From: Cristatella mucedo
Lineage: Eukaryota > Bryozoa > Phylactolaemata > Cristatellidae
Direction of reading: 5' to 3'
DNA: 64,000 nt
Assembly: GCA_009760855.2 (NCBI GenBank)
Contig: WPIO01000089.1
Span: 461,001-525,000, forward strand
Under the pieces are notes generated by a model, which was given only the letters and a program-made list of their open reading frames with translations, was not told where the DNA came from and ran no database searches. Below are positions 33,341 to 43,892 of this stretch, piece after piece; position 1 is the stretch's first letter; every line of letters starts with the position of its first letter. Position numbers and translations under genes: made by a program.

Positions 33341-36300
33341 CTAGAGAGAGTCACGGACATGCATTTAGGTCCGTGTCCGTGAAACGTCAGCCGGAGTCCA
33401 TGAAACGCCCCGAGAGGCTGCAAGCGGCCCCGTGCGCCCTGACGTGGGGCAACGCTGGCTTCGAGGCAGGTCGTTCTGCCAAAGCTTAGGTGGAACCGAG
33501 CCTGGAAATCCAAATTGCAAACAGTGCAGCAGCACATACCCTAAGCAAGATTTGCGAGCCGTCTCGAGCGATGTCGCCTGCCGTCGGTCCTCTCTTTCCG
33601 CCTAAGTCAATTTTCACGGGGGAGCCAGTTCCAGCAAGGTTCACCTTCGGCCCTCCGAAGTGCTTAGGACCAATCTGCAGCCAGATACGTGCAAAACGCC
33701 TTATCAAAACGCCCTACCACGGCTGCGCTGCGCTTTCGTCGTCTAAAGAGACGGCTACAATCACTAAGCGCGGGACTGACGCTGAATATCCCTAGTGGAG
33801 CCGAGAGTTTGGCATTTTGTGGACGACTTGGCAAAGAAGTCGAGAGCAAACGTGGCACGACGGATGCGGCATTCGTCCTTGACTTGTAAACTACAGCAGG
33901 GGTAATCCTGGCACGTTCTGGACACTCGCGGAGACAGTTACATGACTGCTCTCGACGTCTTTGGATAAGGCCGGCGTCACGATGAGGGAACCACGCTCCT
34001 TTTTTAGTATCAGCAAATGGCATTGCTAATCCGTCACCCGCGGAGCGAGAATGCGAGGAATCAAGATCCGAGGAGTCGAGATCCGAGCCTTTAAGCACTG
34101 CTAGCATACGGTAGCACAACCGGCCAAGCCTCAGACAGCTCAGCGAAGCCTGTGGCGGCAGAGCAGTCTGGGCTTTCACTCTTATACGGATGTACACTCA
34201 GTGCTACCTTTGCTGCGATCCATCCGAGCCCTGCAGCACCTCCAATTCTCTCAACTCCCTTGCTGCACGTATTGCCGACATCCGCACATGGACGGCAGCA
34301 AATTTCCTTAAATTCAATGATGAAAAAACCAGCTTGCTAGTTAATAATAATAATAATAATAGTAATGCACTTGATAAAGCGCCCTCGGAGAACTCAATCT
34401 CTTTCTAGGCGCTTCGCATTATATATGGGCAGCCAAGTGTGAATCAGAAATTGGAAAGGCTAACGCTCAAAATAGGCTCTACCAGCATATCTCCTGTTGA
34501 ATCTGCACGAAATCTGGGTGTCATGCTTCAACGTGACCTTTCATTGGACGTCCACATCAGCTCAGCAGTCAAGTCTGCCTACTTTTAGCTACATAGCATG
34601 CTAAAACTCGGGCTTGTTTAGGCACGGATACCACATCTAAATTGGTCCATGCATTTGTGACATCCCGCCTTGACTTCTGTAACTCACTGCTTGCTGGCCT
34701 ACCGACCTGTGCACTCAGGTGCTTACAGCTGGTGCAAAACTCTGGAGCTAGGCTTGTCTGTCGTGAGCCCCGTAGTTGCTACATCACACCACTTCTCGCC
34801 GACCTGCACTAGCTACCAGTCAAGCAACGCATCATTTTGTCACTCACTTTTAGGTCCGTCCATTCTCTGGCTCCAGCTTACCTGTCAGATCTGCTCCCCC
34901 GACAGGCTAAGCATCGTACCACTCGCTTTTCGGAATCGAACTGTTTACCTGTACCTTGTACAAACCTCAAATCCTTTGGAGACCGTGCCTTTAGTTCATA
35001 TGCTCCCAGAGCCTGGAACTCACTCCCGACCTGCGTCACGACATCTCTTGCCTTGTCCACATTTAAAAAGAAACTAAAAACGCATCTATTTATCACAGCA
35101 TTTAGTGGGTCCCTGATATTCGTCCTTTGTGTGCTTAGGCGTGGTGACACTGTGCATGCTGCTGCTAGCCATATTTACATGCTGACCCTGTGTATTTCAC
35201 CCCTAACCATGCTATTCTTGTTGCTTATTGAGCATGCTGCCACTAACCATTCGATCGTGCTTCCTTTACAGCAATTGTAAAGTGCCTAGAAAAAGATTGA
35301 GTTCTCTGAGGGCACTTTATCAAACGTATTATTATATTATAGAACTGACTGGAACTACATTCTGACTGCATGCATGTCGGGGTCTCGTGACGTTTGGATG
35401 AGGAAGGCTAACTGCGACTGTGAGCGAGCACTGCCGCTATGCCAACCTTGCTGGCTTCTCACCTTGAATAGCTGTGCGCTACCCTTGACCTTGGGCACCA
35501 GCCAGACAGCTCCTTTTGGATCGACCATTAGAGTTTCACAGTCTTCGTACTCCCATTTAAAGCTTGCCATCTCATCAACTGACAGCGCCGACATTGTTGG
35601 ACTCTCTGCAGGTAGCAGGCAATGCTTTTTTTTTTAACGGTTGCCATTGAGGCAGCGCCGGATTGCTAGTGAGCAATAGATCCTATCCATCGAGCTGACT
35701 GCCAAAAGCCAACGCTGCGGCCAACATTCATCATGAAAGCAGTTGTACCGGCAACGCTTGAAAACTAAACCCCGACCTGGACCGCTGAAATGCTTGCTTC
35801 TAAGTTTGAAGCAAGTTGACATGACGTGTCACGTGACACGACAACTCTGCATGACGTGCAAACTCGTCAAACGCTAAACTGGTAAACGGTTTCAACAGCG
35901 ATTCAAGGTTTTACTCGACACGACGTGGTTGTCAACCTATAGTCCAGTTGCTTGCAATGTTAAGTATCCTTTTTTAATCGCTAGATTTTGACATAGATTG
36001 TATTATGAATCGCCCTGTGCTACTTTTCCTCTGTGTTTCACTCCATAATTGGAGGCTGCTTTCCACGATGGCCTGCTAAAAACTTTTCCGACTGCCTTTT
36101 TGTCGTAAAATATTGAACTAGTCTAGTAATCCTGCTTTAGCATCGATGGCGAAGCCAGGAAACGGCCACGTGGTGGGGCAATTCCCCCCCCCATGCCCCC
36201 CTCTTCCCCATAGGTAACAGTGAGCTGGGCCAAGCCCAACGTCAGGCATCAGGGTCGGAGCTGCCTCGACGACAGTCTAGTATGAAAATAAGTGTGGTTT

Positions 36301-39300
36301 TTTCTACTTAACTTAAAAACCTAGCTACGCTCGAATCCACGAACGGCTCCCGGAATCAACGAGTGCCTTAAAACCTTAGGGGACTAACGGCTGATAATAA
36401 CAATAATAATAATAATAATAATAGGTGGTTTGTGTAAGAGAATTTGAGAATAAGAAAATTTAATCTCTATCCAGGCGCTTTACAACTCGCTGAAAAAGAA
36501 TTAATACCCGTGGAGTTAATGACACGCTTGGTATCAAGCATGCGAAGGCAAAAGTATCATGCTTGGGTCAGCATCCGGAAGCAAACATGAAGACGCTCAC
36601 AGCCACTGGTTAGTAAGACGCCTGACTAGCAACACGCACTGAGTCCTGCACAGGTGAGCACGGTAAGCACACATGAACATAAACATTCAAGCTCACTGGG
36701 GCGAATGGTAATCGGAACTAGAAGAGATATTCTCTTTTAATAGGTGATGCTGTTGTGCGACCATCACCACGCTCTCGAAAATTTTTGTGTTGTTTTTCGG
36801 TTCTTTGTCAGCTGCCTACATTTTAAAAGCTTCATTCCGAAGATTGCTTCTACAGCTAGCCATCACGTCCGACCGCCACTGCAGCAGACTATGAATATGG
36901 CTGCAAGGCTAGTCTTCAAGTCCCAGCAGTTTGAGCACGTATCTCCTTTGCTAAAAGAACTAGGATGGATGCCGGTTGAGCAACGCATACAGAGCAAAGT
37001 TCTTACGCTGACACACATTGCCCGCCACGGCTATGGCTCCTTCGCACCTAGCTGAACTGCTGCACCAGTCTCAGCCTCTTCGCGCCCTCAGGTCCTGTAT
37101 GGATAATAAATTAGCTGTTCCATTCCTCCGCTTAAAGACCGTTGACGAAAGAAGATTTAGCTCTGCGGGCCCTAGACTGTGGAACTCGCTTCCAAAATTC
37201 TTACGCAACGATAACTACTTTACTGCTGCCGACTATGGCTCATCCTTTTCAGCGGTCCTGAGGTGCTATTTCCATGCTATTCACTACCTCAACTGCTCTC
37301 CTGATTCTGCTATGCTTCCCATTTTCTCTTAGTTTCGTGAGACGAAGTCTGTTGGGTACCGAATGCGTACCGAAAGCCGCTTAGGCTGTGAGTGCGCTAT
37401 ACAAAACTCTCCTGCGTAACACCCACATATTATGTAGGGCTTCGTGGAGCTGCAGACCGAGATACAATACGATACAAGCCGTGAGCCGTAATGGCATACA
37501 GCTAACGTGGTCGCTTTTCACGACATTAGTCCCGAGGTCGTGGGTTCGTATCCTATAGTGGGCGACTCTTAATCGCCGCTGCAAGCGGTGGTGATAGCCA
37601 TAAAGGCTTTTCTGTTGCTATACAAAAGATACCTGTTATAGATAACTGTTAAATCGGCTAGTGTGCGTCGTTAGCTGGATCTTGAAAGATCCGAGGTCAT
37701 CGCAGGCGCAGTGACCGAAGCCGGAAGTTCCGGGTTCCGGGCTTTCGGTGCACACCACCTGGAGGCTCGGTCATCGAAGGCTATCAATTTAAAGCAATGG
37801 ACGGCGAGACTAGATGCTGCGAAGCGAGCTGTGCGAGAGCACGTGACCGGAGTAGCAAGGAGGTTCGATAAACAGGCTGTTGCAAGCGAGTGAAGTGACC
37901 TGTAAATCAAATAGAGGATCTTGAAATCAATTAAGTTCATGATAAGGAGCCTGTGAGCCAGGAGCGGTGCCAGCTGAACCAATCTTGAGGGTGATGTCTT
38001 CCAACTTTCGGGCGACAGTGATGTGGGCTGTGGGATGTGGGTTGGAGCAATTAGCACCGCAGACCTTTTGTCAGTCAAAGCAGAAACTTTAATTTGACTT
38101 AAACAATTCATCCACAAATCCGTGCACGACATTGGGCTAGTCGTGTTTCGTACTACTGTTTAGTAATGTGCGTGAGTGTCGAACAGGCACTATATTGTGC
38201 GTAAGAATTTTTCGTCACTTGCAGGTCTTGCCGCCCTGCGAAAATCCTGGCTCCGTCCCTGTCTAGTGGCGCTGTAAATATATGCCAGCAACATACAGTG
38301 AGACTCCCAATGTGACCATGTATTAGTTTTCGCTTCAATAAATTTAGTCACAGTTCAACATTGGCTATAGAAACTGCTGAGGCTTCCCATCCCCCCCCGG
38401 AGCGGTGCACACGAGCTGAAAAACTGTTCCGCTTCATTGAGACCGGTCAGCGCAAGTCTCCTTCATGCATAGTTAAGCTGCTAAATTGGTATTGACTTCT
38501 TTTTATTTTCATATGTCATCTCGGGACAAAAAACAGCTGTCCCTTTCTGTAAATAAAGGCATGATAGGAAAAGCTGCTTTCTGCTCTACTTTCACCAATA
38601 GTAGCGGACTCACCTTCCGCAACTCTTGCGTTACGATGCTGCTGTACTTTCTACTTATCTTTTTTATCCATTTTATTCCTACTTCCTACTTAGTAGTTCT
38701 ACTTCCTACTTATTTTGGCTGCGGTGGACGACGGTGCGCCGACAGCGAGTTTTATTTGATGGAATTAAATTTGATGGGATTAAACGATTTATTTGAATTC
38801 ATTAAATGATCTTTCTCAAATTAAATGGGGTTTTTATTGAAAGCCAGTCCGCATTCGTTTCGGCGTAGCAGTTACACGATCCTCGTGGCTGGCAGCGCAG
38901 AGTCACACATCAAGCTGCAGAAGAGCTGCAGGCGATGCAGACGAGCTTTGAGGCGATGCAGATGATGCAGGCGATGATGATGATGATGATGCAGGCGATG
39001 CAGACGAGCGCGGCGATCGCTGGCGATCGCTAGTCCACCGAACAGCGCGTGAGCGGCCGCCTCCGCCGACCGGGCGACCGGCGGAGGCGACGAATTCTCG
39101 AAGCGCATGCGCGGTGGCGCATGCACTCCAGTTTACCTTTGGCTCTGTAAATGACGTTCCTCGCCGAGTTCAAGTTCTTGTCGCCCGTGTCGGCGATGTA
39201 CACGCAGCTGTCGGCGCCGCACGGCCCCACGGCCACGTCCTCCCAGTCGTGGTTGATGGCTCCCAGCACGGCCAGCTTCGCCACGACCTGGCCGTTCGTA

Positions 39301-39615
39301 CTATTCACGGCGTACAAGACGGCGGCTAAAAAGAAAGCGTCGACTCTTTCTCATAGCGACGGTGTCTCCGAGGCGGCCTCCGTGCTACGGCCGTGCCTGC
39401 GGCAGCAGCGGCGGTGGTAGCAGCGGCGGCGGCAGCGGCAGCAGCAGCAGCAGCGGCTGTCGCACCTCCTTCGTCGTTGTGCGTATAGACGATATCTTTG
39501 TGCAGACGGCTCATCGCCAGGCCCGACGCTTCCTTGAGCTGCTCCACAGGACCGACGCGCTGACCTCCTCCGCTGTATGGCACTGGACCCAGCTGCGCTG
39601 CGGCAGCAACTACGG
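33119..39615 (-). CDS. Propeller-like secreted protein gene, copy B (5 exons seen)
   Basis: Five exons have lengths and phases identical to copy A: 39615-39466, 39325-39137, 35605-35463, 33674-33540, 33340-33119, ending with a TGA stop. The motif order is the same, with YTHNDEG in exon 1 (closer to the usual THNDSG than copy A's THDDEG), INHDWEDVAVGPCG, VYIADTGDK, ETLMVDPKGAVWLVPKVKG, GPTAGDIARDGSQILLR and GYYTLSEG. The protein is probably secreted, since SLLSVAVVAAAAQLG precedes the first motif, but no in-frame ATG is visible, so an upstream exon is implied. Introns carry LINEs and a SINE that copy A lacks. There is no frameshift or stop in any exon. Function is unknown. Confidence 0.82.
33540..33674 (-). 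CDS. Propeller gene B, exon 4
   Basis: Acceptor CTGGCTGCAG, donor AGG|GTATGTG, 135 bases. It encodes HFGGPKVNLAGTGSPVKIDL and GPTAGDIARDGSQILLR. Compared with copy A there are several amino-acid changes but no frame damage. Confidence 0.83.
34163..35340 (+). mobile_element. LINE 3' half (family A) in intron 3 of propeller gene B
   Basis: The plus strand reads NSLAARIADIRTWTAANFLK, then TSRLDFCNSLLAGLPT-like text, TFRSVHSLAPAYLSDLLP, RFSESNCLPVPCTNLKSFGD and KKLKTHLFI, ending in an (ATT)n tail. Stops and frame changes show decay. Copy A has the empty site (near 6540-6570), so insertion followed the duplication. A reversed LINE tail is nested at 34342-34425. Confidence 0.8.
34342..34425 (-). 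mobile_element. Reversed LINE 3' tail nested in a LINE
   Basis: About 84 bases, (TAA)n then 'cacttgataaagcgccctcgg' and 'ctctttctaggcgctt', are the reverse complement of a family A 3' end. They interrupt the sense copy between 'ctagtta' and 'tatgggc', which are adjacent in the copy at 60.06 kb. Confidence 0.75.
35463..35605 (-). CDS. Propeller gene B, exon 3 (ETLMVDP)
   Basis: Acceptor CTACCTGCAG, donor TTCAAG|GTGAGA, 143 bases. It encodes ALSVDEMASFKWEYEDCE and the conserved ETLMVDPKGAVWLVPKVKG block. Confidence 0.85.
36890..37470 (+). mobile_element. LINE 3' end (family B)
   Basis: The plus strand reads PPLQQTMNMAARLVFKSQQF, VSPLLKELGWMPVEQRIQSK, PRLWNSLPKFLRND and HYLNCSPDSAMLP, the C-terminus of a second LINE family also seen at 39.9 and 47.83 kb. 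The tail is ATACAATACG-like. Confidence 0.75.
37488..37662 (+). mobile_element. tRNA-derived SINE, family 2
   Basis: The B-box-like 'gaggtcgtgggttcg' is followed by 'cgctgcaagcggtggtgatagcc' and the tail 'gttaaatcggcta'. It matches the copies at 20.24 and 43.74 kb and follows the family B LINE directly. Confidence 0.65.
38978..39002. repeat. Short (GAT)n/(GCA) microsatellite
   Basis: A run of gatgatgatgatgatgat inside a wider 'gcgatgcaga' degenerate repeat (38930-39010). It is intronic in propeller gene B. Confidence 0.8.
39137..39325 (-). CDS. Propeller gene B, exon 2 (NHDWED / YIADTGD)
   Basis: Acceptor CTTTCTTTTTAG, donor AAAG|GTAAAC, 189 bases. One of the two base differences from copy A changes Ser to Leu after DKN; the other is silent. 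Confidence 0.85.
39466..39615 (-). CDS. Propeller gene B, exon 1 of those seen
   Basis: Acceptor CTCTCTGTAG, donor GGAG|GTGCGA, 150 bases, phase 1 to phase 1. It encodes LKEASGLAMSRLHKDIVYTH followed by NDEG. The upstream frame stays open here (RRSLLSVAVV), unlike copy A, where a TAA interrupts it. Confidence 0.7.
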
Positions 39616-39889
39616 CTACAGAGAGAAGAGACCTTCGTAGCGCTGACAATGCCCGTCCGCCGCTAGGCGGCACTGCTAGGCTAGCACCGCGGCGAAAGGA
39701 GGCCAGGTAGACTTGATGCCAGCATCCGCCGATGCTCTTCGCTCGCACGCGATTTGAGCCCTTGAGAAAGCTTTTCAGACTAAGACTACCGTCGATTCCG
39801 ACCTCCGGTGGTTCGGCTAACCGCGCGAAGACGCGCGCGAATGCTCCGATAGTCGCCACGCCACGAGAGTTGCCGCGACTATGTAATGT

Positions 39890-40255
39890 AATGTATCTCC
39901 GTCTGTAACTCCACGAAGTCATTAAGATCAGGTCGGTGTTACGCGGGAGAGTTTTGTATGGCGCACTCACAGCCTAAGCGGCTTTCGGTACGCATTCGGT
40001 ACCCAACAGACTTCGTCTCACGCAACATAGAGAAAGTGGGAAGCATAGCAGAGTCAGGAGAGCAGTTGATGTAGTGAGTAGCATGGAAGAAGCAGATCGG
40101 GACGGCTGGAAAGGACATGCCATAGTCGGCAGCAGCGAGAGTAGTTGTCGTTGCGTAGGAATCTTGGGAGCGAGTTCCACAGTCTAGGACCTGCAGAGCT
40201 AAAGCTTCTGTCGCCAACGGTCTAGCGTTCGGTTCTTTGCGAAGAAGCACCAGCC
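39890..40255 (-). mobile_element. LINE 3' end (family B), antisense
   Basis: It starts with a reversed (ACATT)n tail, 'tgtaatgtaatgt'. The minus strand reads TEALALQVLDCGTRSQDSYA and HYINCSPDSAMLPTFSMLRE. Unit A lacks it at the equivalent place (near 9.9 kb). Confidence 0.75.
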
Positions 40256-40339
40256 ACTGCGTTCGCCTCCTAAGCGGTGCTCCGTGGGCGCCGGGAACCC
40301 TCATTCGCTGAGCCGCTCAGCTGCTCAACGTGCGAGCTG

Positions 40340-40436
40340 CTCTCCACCTCCTCCTCCACCTTCTCCTCCTCCACCTCCTCCCCTTCCTCCTCCTACTCCT
40401 CCTACTCCTTTTCCTCCTCCTCCTCCTCCTCGGCCG
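40340..40436. repeat. (CTC/CTT)n tract
   Basis: An imperfect pyrimidine trinucleotide tract, a shorter counterpart of 9985-10215. Confidence 0.9.
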
Positions 40437-40449
40437 CTCGCTGAAGCGG

Positions 40450-41650
40450 CGGACTTCTTTGACATGTATGATCAGCTTCCGGTTCACAGCTCTTAACTTC
40501 CGATCGACGGCCATCGATCGGCCAGGTAAAACAGCCTGTGGCGGTCTTACAAGGCTGCGCGTCGGATTGGTTGCCTTTGGTAGTCAGATAGGTATAGCCT
40601 TCGGATAGAATTATTTGCAACGGATCTGAAGCTAGCCGATTGCCGTTTCCTTTCCTGTTTCCGCGAGCTCACTGCCGTTCAGCAGGCCAACACCGCAACG
40701 ACCAGTCACGCTGTCGAAACGCGACCGCGCCGTTACCCCCGATTCGGGCGCTGCTTCGCCGATTCTCGCACACTCCTAGAGTGACGCGCCGGCAGTCTCG
40801 CCGCCTTTGCGCTTCGACGCTCGTTAACGGACGTCGCACGCCTACTTCTCACCTGCAGCGGCGCCGACGACGACGAGCGCACGAGCCAGGAACATGGCTG
40901 CTGCTGCAGCGTCTTTCGAACGACGGACGGAGCGGACGGAGCGGACTCGCACAACTCGACCTTCGCTCTTCGAGAAGCAGCTGCTGCAGAGCAAGCAACG
41001 AGGGCTCCATTTATTTATATGTATATGCGCGCGTGCGCGGGAGTATCTCTCCGCCGGCAGATAGCTGTATCTAATCGCTTCCGTGCGTCACTCCTTTCGC
41101 CGAGAGGGATTATCGCCCTGCACACCCAGTGTCGGTCTCGGTCCTCGTCGACACGTCGACGGCCCGAGATACCCTTTCGCGCGAAATCGAGATACTTTAT
41201 CCCTACAAAATGCTCAGCCTGCAAATCTCCGATATCTTGACTTCGCGGCCGAGAGGCCGCTGTGCGCCGCTGGGGCGGCTCGAAGGCGCGCTGAGGCACG
41301 CCTCCTCCTCCTCCTCGCAGCAGCAGGCGGCCGGCGCTCCGCATGGCGCCTGCGCCGTTACTCGCGACAGCTGCAGCAGCGCGAGCCCGAAGCGGTGACG
41401 AAAGCTACGAAATCAATGCAGCGCTGCAGATTTCGAAGCCGTCTGCGTCGGTCCGCTCGGCGGCGAGCACGGTCGCCAGCCGAGCAATCTCCGACAATGG
41501 CGGAAGCAGCACGACGGCTGCTAGGCTGCCGCGCTGCAGCTGCGTGCGGAGCGAGCGAGTGAGTGGTCGCGTCCGGGCTTGACCTCGACCTTGCGCACCC
41601 CGCGCAGCGTCGTGGGGCTCGTCCGGTAGTGCTGGCGGGCAATGCACCGC
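40450..41650. promoter_or_regulatory. CpG-rich block upstream of propeller gene B
   Basis: GC- and CpG-rich, matching parts of 10.3-11.9 kb. The best conserved part (40617-40955) includes 'cctttcctgtttccg', 'ctcacctgcagcggcgccga' and an ATG-containing stretch at 40892 with ACGGAGCGG repeats. A promoter or untranslated first exon is likely; no coding exon is supported. Confidence 0.4.
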
Positions 41651-42285
41651 CTTATTCCTCGTTCGGCGCAGTGTACGACAATGTATCCGACAACAGTCTG
41701 GCGAGAATGGAGTCCTGACGTGCGAACTGACGAGGCGTATACAATGTCCGAACGCTCAGCGACCGATTATATCTGAGGCAGAGAAGCGTTCGACAGAATC
41801 CCGACACTTCACGAGAATAAGCGAGCACGTTCGCACTCCCCAAAACGGTTAGAGCGATCGCAGCGTAGAATGTCAACTTACCATTTTAGTAAACGAACAA
41901 TCGTACTTGCTAGAAGAAGAAGGCACTCTGTCGCTAAGTATAGAGTGCAGCGAGAGACTAGAACCTTTTAACATTAAAGCGAGAAATATCTCTGACATTT
42001 ACATCGTGCGACGCAGTAACGTTTGTAGATGACTTAGGAAAACTGTAGCTGTTATTAGTACATGACTCGTTGCTGATTGCATCCTGAGGGAGAGGCAGGA
42101 GTAACTAGGTTGCATGAAGTGTATAAGCACAAATAGGACAGAACAAACATGCATTACTAGAAGCCATAGCTTTCGCCTCGAACATCTCTGTTTCAACTAT
42201 CTATGCTTGGGAATGTTCAGCAGCTTCATTTAAGTTGCACAGCAATCAAGTTCCAGGATTTCCGCTGCACTTCAGTTTAAGGGTG

Positions 42286-42918
42286 GTGCAAAACTCTGCA
42301 GTCAGGCTTGTCTGTCGTGAGCGTCGCAGTTGCCACATTACTCCACTTCTCGCCGACCTGCACTGGCTACCAGTCAAGCAACGGATTGACTTCAAGGTTT
42401 TGTCGCTCACTTTTAGGTCCCTTCATTCTATGGCTCCAGCCTATCTCTCCGATATACTCCCCCATCAGGCCAAGCATCGTACCACCCGCTTTTCGGAATC
42501 CAACAGTCTAGAAATACCTCGTACAAACCTTAAATCCTTTGGAGACCGTGCATTTAGTTCGTGTGCTCCCAAAGCCTGGAACTCCCTGCCGACCTGCGTC
42601 AGAACATCCCCTGACCTGACCACATTTAAAAGGAACTTAAAAACACACCTATTTAGGACAGCATTTAGTGGGTCCCTGTGATTCGTCCTTGATGTGCTTA
42701 TGCGTGCTGACACTGTGCATGCTGCCACTAACCACATTTGCATACTGACCCTGTGCATGTCACCCCTAACCATATCATTCATTTTGTTTGTTTTTCAAGC
42801 GTAATTTTACTTACCATTCAATTGCATTTCCCTTTGCAGCAAATGTAAAGCGCCTAGAAAGAAAGTTAAATTAAGTACTCTGAGGGTGCTTTATCAAGTG
42901 CATTATTATTATTATTAC
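42286..42918 (+). mobile_element. LINE 3' end (family A) with target-site duplication
   Basis: The plus strand is open over most of its length: CREHRS-like text, TPLLADLHWLPVKQRIDFKV, SLTFRSLHSMAPAYLSD, SFGDRAFSSCAPKAWNSLP and LKTHLFRTAFSGSL, then a 3' untranslated end and (ATT)n. It is flanked by GGGTG at 42281-42285 and 42919-42923, while unit A shows the empty site (GGGTG at 12525-12529). It is a young, 5'-truncated copy. Confidence 0.85.
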
Positions 42919-43139
42919 GGGTGTAACGCCGAGCTGCGTAAGGTATTCCATCTTGCACGCATTTCAGTAAGACATACGACAAAAGTCATTCGTGAGCGAC
43001 TAAGATCTCACCTTAGCATGTCCGGCAGGGAGGGCACTGCAGTGGCTAACATTCTATGTCGATGTGGCATATTTAAGAGCTTCGAAGTTAACGCCAATAT
43101 GGTACTCTGGTGAGCCTTAGAGTATCGGATACCTTATAC

Positions 43140-43490
43140 CCGTTCCTTTTCCATGTCTTATAAAAATATTTTACTCTCCTTCTTGCCTGTGTAACCGTCA
43201 AGAGCAGTCTAGGCTTTCGTTACAATGCAGATGACGCGGACAGCTGTACCATGTAGCTTTGATCCCCTCACTGCCTCCCTGTCTTCAGCACCTCAAACTC
43301 TGTCGACTTCCCTGCAGATCGTGTTACTTACATTCGCACTTAAAGATGACGGCCAACTTTCTAAAATTAAATGATGACGAGACTGACTTAGTTGTCATTG
43401 GAAAACTTAAAGTGACTCAGAGACACGAAAACCTAACCTCAAAAATGACCTCGGCCAGCATATCTCATGTAGTCTCCGTGTAGAATAAGG
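43140..43490 (+). mobile_element. LINE reverse-transcriptase fragment (family A)
   Basis: 'cgttacaatgcagatgacgc' encodes the YNADD active-site box, followed by KMTANFLKLNDDETDLVVIG. It is the counterpart of 12480-12963 in the opposite orientation. Confidence 0.65.
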
Positions 43491-43501
43491 ATATCTTTTG
43501 T

Positions 43502-43549
43502 CTTCGTATATAATACCATAGAATATCTTCTATGGTATTATATACGAAG
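43502..43549. repeat. Perfect palindrome with 22-base arms
   Basis: The arms 43502-43523 and 43528-43549 are exact reverse complements with a 4-base loop. A third half-copy of 'aataccatagaa' follows near 43567-43578. It lies exactly where homology to unit A stops. Confidence 0.95.
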
Positions 43550-43737
43550 GATATCACGCAGTTTTAGAATACCATAGAAGAATAACCTCATTTAATTTTA
43601 GAAAGTTATCACAGACCAAACTTTCGAGCTTATCGGAACTTGCCTTATACACCTCCCACCGTCTAGCTTGTGACCCCACCTAGTCACAGGTCAGCTTCAT
43701 ATGATGCTGTCAGTGGGTCTGCATTTTCGTCACCTTA

Positions 43738-43892
43738 ATAATCCAGTAAGGTAAGGTGCTCGCTCTTCACGACTGAGGACATGGGTTCGAATTCTGTAGT
43801 GGACGATCCTCTATTGCCAACTGCAAGCGATGGTGACAGCCGTTAAGGCTCTTCTGTTGCTATACACACGAAGACGCTAAATCAGCTAGAGT
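43738..43892 (+). mobile_element. tRNA-derived SINE, family 2
   Basis: 'gtaaggtaaggtgctcgct' and 'gacatgggttcgaat' supply A- and B-box-like elements. The body 'attgccaactgcaagcgatgg' and tail 'gctaaatcagcta' match the copy at 20.24 kb. Confidence 0.7.

Larger units (their letters stand above)
36396..38135 (-). mobile_element. LINE fragment, family C, antisense, interrupted
   Basis: This is the unit B counterpart of 7618-8690. The reversed (ATT)n tail is at 36396-36421. The minus strand at 38132-37671 reads LIDFKILYLIYRSLHSLATA and DRASRWCAPKARN. It is split by a family B LINE (about 36.89-37.47 kb) and a SINE (37.49-37.66 kb), and lacks about 300 bases present in unit A. Confidence 0.6.
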
